From positions 425,999 to 489,998 of the forward strand of contig CANNZV010000113.1 in assembly GCA_947561585.1 (NCBI GenBank): a DNA stretch of 64,000 nt, written 5' to 3'. Origin of the DNA: Caprella mutica (taxonomy: Eukaryota > Arthropoda > Malacostraca > Amphipoda > Caprellidae). The translations under genes were made by a program, and so were the position numbers. The notes below the pieces were generated by a model that was not told the DNA's origin, made no database searches, and was given only the letters and a program-made list of their open reading frames with translations. Position 1 is the first letter of the stretch. Each line of letters begins with the position of its first letter. Shown here in pieces: positions 56,601 to 64,000 of this stretch.

Positions 56601-57021
56601 AAAATGATTTCACAAATCACAGTATTCTATTATCTTATTATTTTCCAATTTTACAAATTTGTCATCGTGTACCCAGACCAATTATAAAATATTCTCATGC
56701 ATTACAATTAGTAAAGTTTGAGAAAAAATACGGATACACTTTTATTATTTACAGTAGAATTACAGTAAAATTTTAAAGCATTGCTTACTTTAATTCAAAT
56801 ATATGTCACTTTCCAGTGCAAATATTACAATGATTATAACCATTGTAATCTTTAATTTCTAAAGAACTAACTATAGTTAAAAATCTAAGTTTATTGTGAG
56901 AAAATACATAAATGAGCATGAAACTGAAATGGTACAAAAACCTAATTTCCGGCAATTGAGGCAGCCAGAGTGTATTTTTCACCTCGAAATAACTAATACA
57001 AACTGCTGTACCTTCCATACC

Positions 57022-57052
57022 TACATACAAGGTCACCCAGACCTTGTATGTA
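57022..57052. repeat. Perfect 13 bp stem with 5 bp loop
   Basis: TACATACAAGGTC, loop ACCCA, GACCTTGTATGTA. An isolated perfect hairpin. Confidence 0.6.
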
Positions 57053-57599
57053 CTTATGAACATCTTCTAACTCACAAAATGCGCATTAAAAACTCATGCA
57101 AGGTTTATTGGCAAAAATGCGTATTATTACAAATTGCAAAAGTTTATATGGGAAAATGAGCATTATAATATTTTGAAAACGTACATATGAGGAAAATGGC
57201 GCAATATAACTTGTTGCTAAAGTTTATTTGAGGAAAATAAGTTAAACAAAATCATGTTGGAAATTATAAATAAAGTGCATCAAATTGAGAATTTGGCTGT
57301 ATTTATTTACAGATAATAGAGTTCCCTTTGCTCATTAGTATCGGTTATATCACTTATATGTCATGCCATCATATTATTTATGAATTATAATACTTATATA
57401 AAATGTGTAGATCTGTGTAATAGAGTATAAACATTATTTTTTAATAATAAATACAGTAGTAGTGTTTCTATTTTAAAAGATACCTAAAAAAACACACAAG
57501 GCAATAGAATTGAAGAGGTAGTTGAGGAAAAAACATGAATTCTAATTTTAAAATATTAAATAAGTGTGAAGGAGTTTAACTACAGTATATATCGAAAAA

Positions 57600-57875
57600 T
57601 CTATACTAATAATTTCCCTCGTGTGTTTATTTATTTATTTGGTGTCCACTTTTGCTCAACATGTATTAAACATGAAGAATGTAACTATGATACGCACGGG
57701 AATATATTGACTTGATATTTGAATTTTTATACTTTCATTTAATTTTTATGTATTTATCTATACAATAAAGTATCAGTTTATGAAGAAAAAATGAAATTCA
57801 TTTGAATTCACGGAAAATAACCTTTTACAACGAATAATAAATTACTATTGAACACCCGTTATTTTAACGGGCAAG
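57600..57875. mobile_element. Dispersed small DNA element, copy 2
   Basis: Inverted relative to 6725-6985. Ends with the palindrome CCCGTTATTTTAACGGG and contains TGGTGTCCACTTTTGC and AACTATGATACGCACGGGAA blocks that match the other copy. Confidence 0.5.
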
Positions 57876-57916
57876 TAAACTAGTAAATAATAATACTCTC
57901 GAAAACTGATAAAGGA

Positions 57917-58022
57917 AAAGTTACGAATTATCATATAAGAAAATCGAAATAATAATTATTTGATTTTAATTGGCATCCATGATACTGCAGGTATCATAGA
58001 TACCAATAATTCGTAACTTACA
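57917..58022. mobile_element. MITE with GTAAGTTACGAAT-type ends, copy 3
   Basis: AAGTTACGAATTATCATATA at the left and GTAAGTTACGAATTATTGGT read inward from the right; the shortest of the three related elements. Confidence 0.6.
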
Positions 58023-58797
58023 CTAATATCATAATGCATGTCTTTAATACATTTAGTGTATGTAAACTCTATAGTAACTGAACCATCAAGCAACACTGCA
58101 TGTGGTACAGTGTAGTTGTTGTACCACATTCGACATTATGGCAAGCAGATCTGCAAAATATTATTACACAATGAAGTGCTTGTCAAACTATACTAAAATT
58201 AATTGTATAATAAGCACAAAAGTAACATAGTTTGTACTTCACTAATTTATTATTAGTATACCTTCATTTATTTCTATGTTAGTTTATTCTCTAATTTCAT
58301 TTATGGTTTACTAAGTGTGGTAACATTGAGCGGCACAAGCACCAATGGATGGAAGAGGAAAATGAAGAGGTGATTGTAAATGAAGACTACAGGCATACCC
58401 AAAACAAAATCTAAGACCTCGTAGTTGAAGAGCATAACCCTAGCGCTATCCTCTAAGACTGCAAGTAGCGTTAAGAAAATGATAAACAGGGTAAAAATAA
58501 TTTATTGATAGTATAATCCATCATAAAATGAATATCTGATATCAACTTTAATATTAGAGAGTAAATGTGAAACATATTCGTATAGATATCCATCAGACAC
58601 ATCATTTCCATAATTTTGTAACTATAGTGTTATTTAAAGGAAGTAATTAATGTAAGTAATTACTAAAAAATTGAATGATTAGGACTTAGGAGTGTAACAT
58701 ATGCAGAATTAGTTTATCCACTGACTTGAATTTTGAACGTGATGTTATGGACTAAAGAGTGAATGCTAGTGTAATGATAAACTATTAAAAGTAACTA
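58023..58797. other. Intergenic DNA
   Basis: AT-rich; a short inverted pair TGTGGTACA/TGTACCACA near 58100-58130 is the only structure seen. No gene recognised. Confidence 0.4.
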
Positions 58798-59127
58798 TTA
58801 CCATAGAGTAATGCACTATTACCACAGAGTAATGCACTATTACCACAGAGTAATGCACTATTACCACAGAGTAATGCACTATTACCACAGAGTAATGCAC
58901 TATTACCACAGAGTAATGCACTATTACCACAGAGTAATGCACTATTACCACAGAGTACTGCACTATTACCACAGAGTAATGCACTATTACCACAGAGTAA
59001 TGCACTATTACCACAGAGTAATGCACTATTACCATAGAGTTATGCACTATTACCACAGAGTAATGCACTATTACCACAGAGTAATGCACTATTACCACAG
59101 AGTAATGCACTATTACCACAGAGTAAT
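58798..59127. repeat. 21 bp tandem array
   Basis: About 16 units of ATTACCACAGAGTAATGCACT with few variants. Open in several frames only because the unit is a multiple of three; not a gene. Confidence 0.95.
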
Positions 59128-59139
59128 TAGTTTGATTCT

Positions 59140-60345
59140 TTCAATTTATATAATTGTGTCACATTGAACAAACATTAATTTTATACACTGTAAAATATTT
59201 TTGGCTTTAGGGTAAACTCCGAGTTATTAGATGATTCTTAATACACATTTATTTTAATTGGTGTCAACGATAGCTGCAGGTACACATATCCAAGTAATTA
59301 CTCACCTGTACTGAGTGAGAGTTATGTTATGGTTGAATTTTAATACATTGAAACTCATGAGTTATGAAGTAATGGTTCCTTCATAACTCATAGCCACTTC
59401 ATAACTCATAGCCACTTCATAACTCATAGTCACTTCATAACTCAGAGCCACTTCATAACTCATAGCCACTTCATAACTCAGAGCCACTTCATAACTCATA
59501 GCCACTTCATAACTCAGAGCCATTTCATAACTCAGAGCCATTTCATAACTCAGAGCCACTTCATAACTCATAGCCACTTCATAACTCATAGTCACTTCAT
59601 AACTCAGAGCCACTTCATAACTCATAGCCACTTCATAACTCATAGCCACTTCATAACTCATAGCCACTTCATAACTCAGAGCCACTTCATAACTCATAGT
59701 CACTTCATAACTCAGAGCCACTTCATAACTCAGAGCCACTTCATAACTCATAGTCACTTCATAACTCATAGCCACTTCATAACTCATAGCCACTTCATAA
59801 CTCAGAGCCACTTCATAACTCATAGTCACTTCATAACTCAGAGCCACTTCATAACTCATAGTCACTTCATAACTCATAGTCACTTCATAACTCATAGTCA
59901 CTTCATAACTCATAGTCACTTCATAACTCATAGCCACTTCATAACTCATAGTCACTTCATAACTCATAGTCACTTCATAACTCATAGCCACTTCATAACT
60001 CATAGTCACTTCATAACTCAGAGTCACTTCATAACTCATAGCCACTTCATAACTCATAGTCACTTCATAACTCAGGTACACTTATTGTTTTCTATGATTA
60101 AAATCTTGGAGAGAACTATGGTCTTAACTATAACTAAGACAAAATTCTTGACGCATATCGTTTTCTATAATTTAAGTATAGAAAATACTTCATAACTCAT
60201 ATTTACATAACTCAGAAGTTTTACTGTATTTATAATTCATTCGCTACTTTGAACTTTCATCTTTTCAATACACGCAAAGTCGAGCCCTTCTAACAATTTT
60301 CTTTCAATCTAACTCATGAAAAAGGAAATGTGAAACGGTCCCCTC
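59140..60345. mobile_element. Copy of the foldback element of 8205-8800, split by an 18 bp array
   Basis: 59140-59345 matches the loop and start of the right arm of the element at 8205-8800 (ATTACTCACCTGTACTGAGT, GTTATGGTTGAATTTTAATA). About 60230-60345 matches the outer part of that arm (CTTTCAATCTAACTCATGAA, then GGAAATGTGAAAC). The 18 bp array lies between, so it grew inside the element. Confidence 0.65.
59370..60075. repeat. 18 bp tandem array
   Basis: About 39 units of CACTTCATAACTCATAGC with CATAGC, CAGAGC and CATAGT variants. Seed-like single copies (ATGAGTTATGAAG just before it, CTTCATAACTCATA near 60187) flank it. Open frames are by-products of the unit length. Confidence 0.95.
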
Positions 60346-61787
60346 CACTTAATATTTTATTTCTATATTAACTAGAACTAAGGTTACTGGTTATAAAACT
60401 ACAAACCATTTCAAATTTAGTTTACATTTTTATTATATGTAATTTAAATTTAACTTGAAAGAAAAGTTTCATCAATTGCCGACAGATTCCAAACAATAAC
60501 AAAGTTCTACAAAGCTTTTAGACTGTCGTAAATGGTTACCTACACCGTTACCTAAATACTAAATACCATTACCCTAGAGAAAACATTTAGTTACCTAATA
60601 ACCTAATTGCCGTTACTATTACGATAATACGATATAAAGTTCGTTTTATTCACTTTTTTATTCTATCTAATCTTAGAAAGTAGGACAGTGACTGTTGAGT
60701 GTCACTATATCTTATATAATTAATTACGAAGCAAATACTTGATCTATTTCTTTTGTGTTAACTGTGATATGTTATACAACCTTAGCTCTACAAATTTAAA
60801 TCATTTCTAGAGATAGTTAAATTTTGAGTGCACAGAACGTTTAAGAACATATTTAATGTCAGAAATTATTTCAGCAAAAAAAGGGTCTTTTGCCGGTGAC
60901 TGCAGTAGTCTCTTCACAACAAAACACATAAAAACTTTGTATGAACTTTAGAGCAATGACCACTGTGAGCTGTTAGTCATTGTAAAGTCATTGCTTAATG
61001 TTATCAAGTGATAAGTATGCTAATTGATATTCTTTACAGACAGGATATATTAAAAAATGCAATACTAGTCTGTTATGAGCTGTAGAAATATAATTACAAC
61101 ATACATTGAGTATTCCAGTTGCATATTTTCATATTTTTATTTTGGGACTATGTTCTTTTTATTCAAATAGATATTAATGTAACACACCAAACACTACAAC
61201 ATGACTAGAACGAATTATAGTAAAACTATGTATCCATTATATATAATAATAATTGGAAAGTTAATTTTAAAATATTAATGATCTTTAACTAACCCTTGAT
61301 TAACACCTTAGTAAATTGCTTCTAATAAAAATTTAACAAAGCTTTTATTGCGACCATGTCACCTGTAACAAAATATCTTTAAATACTTTCTCCAAATTTT
61401 TGCCACTCATATCAGTGGATAAATGCACACAATTATGACAACGAACGCCACCTTGCGGTGAAGCAATACACTAAGAGATAATAAACTAACAGGTGTTTTG
61501 ATTATCTAAATAAATTATCTTTAGTTTAAATATTAAATTATATACAATATTCTCAATACTTTAAAAGTTACTTTCAACACAATAAAACAAATTCCATGAA
61601 CAATGTCAAAGGAAACATTAGAAAAACATTTATTAGATACTAAGGTGCTATAAAATAAATAGCCTATTGTTATTATGGAGATACAATAGTTAAGGCAACA
61701 CAAAAACTAATCATCATTTTATTGCTTCAATTAATTAAATTGTTATTGCATGACCAAAAGGTGATATTAACTGTGAAAGATGACGCT
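60346..61787. other. Intergenic DNA
   Basis: AT-rich, no gene or clear repeat recognised. Confidence 0.45.
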
Positions 61788-61960
61788 TTAGAGCCCCGTA
61801 CACGAGTGTCTTTTGACGTGCGTCAAATAACGCATGACCCTAAATCGCATATACTCTATGGTATGTGATCACAGGTGCGTCTTGTGGACGCACGTTTAAA
61901 TAGGTAAAAAAACGGACAATTCTGAACGCAAGGAAAAAAAGACGCTCGTGTCCCCTTAAT
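61788..61960. mobile_element. MITE with CCCCGTACACGAG ends
   Basis: Ends read inward are GAGCCCCGTACACGAGTGTC and TTAAGGGGACACGAGCGTCT, followed by TTTT on each side. About 170 bp. It abuts the next element. Confidence 0.6.
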
Positions 61961-62148
61961 GTACGTTTTGCATGTAGCAATTGTTGCGATCATCGCTCAG
62001 CAATCGTCGTCAAGTGATTATCGCTGAGCGCTAGCCCAATGCTATTCCTATTGGGCTGTTTTGCAACAAGCGATTATCACTGAGCATTATTTCAATGTAT
62101 TCCTATGGCTGCACGATCATCGCAAGAATCGCTGCATGCAAAACGTAC
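61960..62148. mobile_element. MITE with GTACGTTTTGCATG ends
   Basis: Inverted ends TGTACGTTTTGCATGTAGCA and GGTACGTTTTGCATGCAGCG, a CGATCATCG block on each side, and an internal inverted pair AGCCCAATGC/ATTGGGCTG. About 190 bp, GC-richer than its surroundings. Confidence 0.75.
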
Positions 62149-62604
62149 CCTTTTTCTAAAAGTTTTGGTCATCTTCACCGCATTATTATCTTATTCACCA
62201 TGACACTGAAAAGAGAAAACACAAACCCAATGACATCTTGAACATTAAACTCTTTATTAAAATATTATCAAAGGGTTTAACCGTTTGTCACTTTGACTTT
62301 CCATGACATTAAAAAGAGTGAAAAGATATGAATTAAAAAAGATTTTAACGCATTTTGGACAATTTCATTATAAAATCCGATCGTACGTTTTGTAGGTTTT
62401 TATTCCAGATTGCAAATAGTGAAGTAGGAAAATATGTTATTTATAAGGGTAATATTTAGCCAACAGGAAGGGTAAGAATAACACGATAAGTGTTAAATTA
62501 ACTATTGAAATTAAGAGGCTATTTAACAGTTATCTTGAATATTCGTCACTTCCATAAAGCTATTATAAATACAGTAATATAGAATCCAAAATACTACGGA
62601 GTAG

Positions 62605-63793
62605 GGATTAGCTTCTAATGTCCCTAATAGTATAAGGATTAGCTTCTAATGTCCCTAATAGTATAAGGATTAGCTTCTAATGTCCCTAATAGTATAAGGA
62701 TTAGCTTCTAATGTCCCTAATAGTATAAGGATTAGCTTCTAATGTCCCTAATAGTATAAGGATTAGTTTCTAATGTCCCTAATAGTATAAGGAATAGCTT
62801 CTAATGTCCCTAATAGTATAAGGAGTAGCTTCTAATGTCCCTAATAGTATAAGGAGTAGCTTCTAATGTCCCTAATAGTATAAGGAGTAGCTTCTAATGT
62901 CCCTAATAGTATAAGGAGTAGCTTCTAATGTCCCTAATAGTATAAAGATTAGCTTCTAATGTCCCTAATAGTATAAGGATTAGTTTCTAATGTCCCTAAT
63001 AGTATAAGGAGTAGCTTCTAATGTCCCTAATAGTATAAGGAGTAGCTTCTAATGTCCCTAATAGTATAAGGATTAGTTTCTAATGTCCCTAATAGTATAA
63101 GGAGTAGCTTCTAATGTCCCTAATAGTATAAGGAGTAGCTTCTAATGTCCCTAATAGTATAAGGATTAGCTTCTAATGTCCCTAATAGTATAAGGAGTAG
63201 CTTCTAATGTCCCTAATAGTATAAGGATTAGCTTCTAATGTCCCTAATAGTATAAGGATTAGTTTCTAATGTCCCTAATAGTATAAGGAGTAGCTTCTAA
63301 TGTCCCTAATAGTATAAGGAGTAGCTTCTAATGTCCCTAATAGTATAAGGAGTAGCTTCTAATGTCCCTAATAGTATAAGGATTAGCTTCTAATATCCCT
63401 AATAGTATAATGATTAGTTTCTAATGTCCCTAATAGTATAAGGAGTAGCTTCTAATGTCCCTAATAGTATAAGGAGTAGCTTCTAATGTCCCTAATAGTA
63501 TAAGGATTAGCTTCTAATGTCCCTAATAGTATAAGGATTAGTTTCTAATGTCCCTAATAGTATAAGGAGTAGCTTCTAATGTCCCTAATAGTATAAGGAT
63601 TAGCTTCTAATATCCCTAATAGTATAATGATTAGTTTCTAATGTCCCTAATAGTATAAGGAGTAGCTTCTAATGTCCCTAATAGTATAAGGAGTAGCTTC
63701 TAATGTCCCTAATAGTATAAGGATTAGCTTCTAATGTCCCTAATAGTATAAGGAGTAGCTTCTAATGTCCCTAATAGTATAAGGATTAGCTTA
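62605..63793. repeat. 31 bp tandem array
   Basis: About 38 units of AGGATTAGCTTCTAATGTCC followed by CTAATAGTATA. Variants (GGATTAG/GGAGTAG, GCTTC/GTTTC) occur in short higher-order patterns; a stretch with the ATATCCC and ATGATTAG variants recurs near 63391 and 63608. Confidence 0.95.
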
Positions 63794-64000
63794 TAAAAAC
63801 ACAACCAATGAAGGAGAATGACTGTTCCGTTATTTTTATGTTCATAATAACATTAATGGTAAGGTGAAGGTTGGTACAAATTGAATGCTGACTGAGACAC
63901 CGTAAGAAAAAGCAACAATGAACTCTCTACTACTAACAATTATCAGCACAATTATCGACCAGAGGGGTACTGTTTGGTGAATGAATGTAACGAACAGGGA
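63794..64000. other. End of window, non-coding
   Basis: Short unique sequence after the array; nothing recognised. Confidence 0.4.

Larger units (their letters stand above)
54541..56690. mobile_element. Possible 2.1 kb element bounded by GTCTGGGTACAC inverted ends
   Basis: Left end AAATTGGTCTGGGTACACAA and right end, read inward, TAATTGGTCTGGGTACACGA are inverted copies over about 40 bp, continuing through AATTTGTAA. The interior holds a 70 bp palindrome and the 32 bp array but no transposase. A weaker copy of one end is near 29545-29578. Confidence 0.5.

Noticed and set aside
58766..59167. Frames of MHYYHRV and VVIVHYS repeats
   Set aside because: By-product of the 21 bp array.
59362..60081. 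239-codon frame of MSYEVA repeats
   Set aside because: By-product of the 18 bp array.

Overview
This is a eukaryotic, intron-containing, AT-rich stretch that looks like an arthropod, most likely insect, nuclear genome. The reasons are a Rebers-Riddiford cuticular protein gene, two innexin-like (invertebrate gap-junction) genes, a secreted EGF-repeat protein of the Delta/Serrate/DLK type, and the mobile elements present (I/Jockey-group LINE, Mag-like Ty3 element, and hAT, piggyBac-like and other small inverted-repeat elements). I cannot name the species; a hemipteroid insect is only a guess.

Layout. 0.2-0.75 kb: a small inverted repeat and a decayed transposase. 1.1-1.96 kb (-): the last three coding exons of an RR-type, pro-resilin-like cuticular protein gene. 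2.0-2.5 kb: a possible piggyBac-like element. 5.4-6.5 kb (-): an intact, intronless, divergent innexin. 6.7-9.8 kb: dispersed and foldback repeats. 9.86-10.29 kb (+): a two-exon gene for a 105-residue single-pass membrane protein I do not recognise. 10.3-19.3 kb: repeats only, including a ~570 bp direct duplication, a hAT-type element with 8 bp target duplications, a mosaic of shuffled modules and a 21 bp satellite. 19.3-41.7 kb (+): a 13-exon BRD7/BRD9 bromodomain gene. Its introns hold five tandem-array blocks from four families, a full-length 5.9 kb LINE and a 4.7 kb LTR element. 42.6-44.3 kb: a 5' fragment of a related LINE and a long-hairpin element. 44.4-45.4 kb (+): a second intronless innexin with one in-frame TAG. 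47.3-52.9 kb (-): seven exons of a secreted DSL/DLK-like EGF protein with a ~590-residue cysteine-free tail; its 5' exons were not found. 53-64 kb: no gene recognised; small inverted-repeat elements and four tandem arrays.

The most unusual pattern is how minisatellites sit against gene boundaries. In the BRD7/9 gene one array begins at the first base of intron 1 and repeats an AG|GTGAGT donor. A second uses the last ~24 coding bases of exon 6 plus the donor as its unit. A third, pyrimidine-rich and with CAG in each unit, runs almost to the 3' splice site of exon 4. The stop codon of BRD7/9 and that of the second innexin each lie in the first unit of a short tandem repeat running into the 3' UTR. 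Tandem arrays make up roughly 15% of the window.

The genes do not form a pathway: chromatin (BRD7/9), gap junction (innexins), cuticle (RR protein), cell signalling or matrix (EGF protein) and an unknown membrane protein are simply neighbours.
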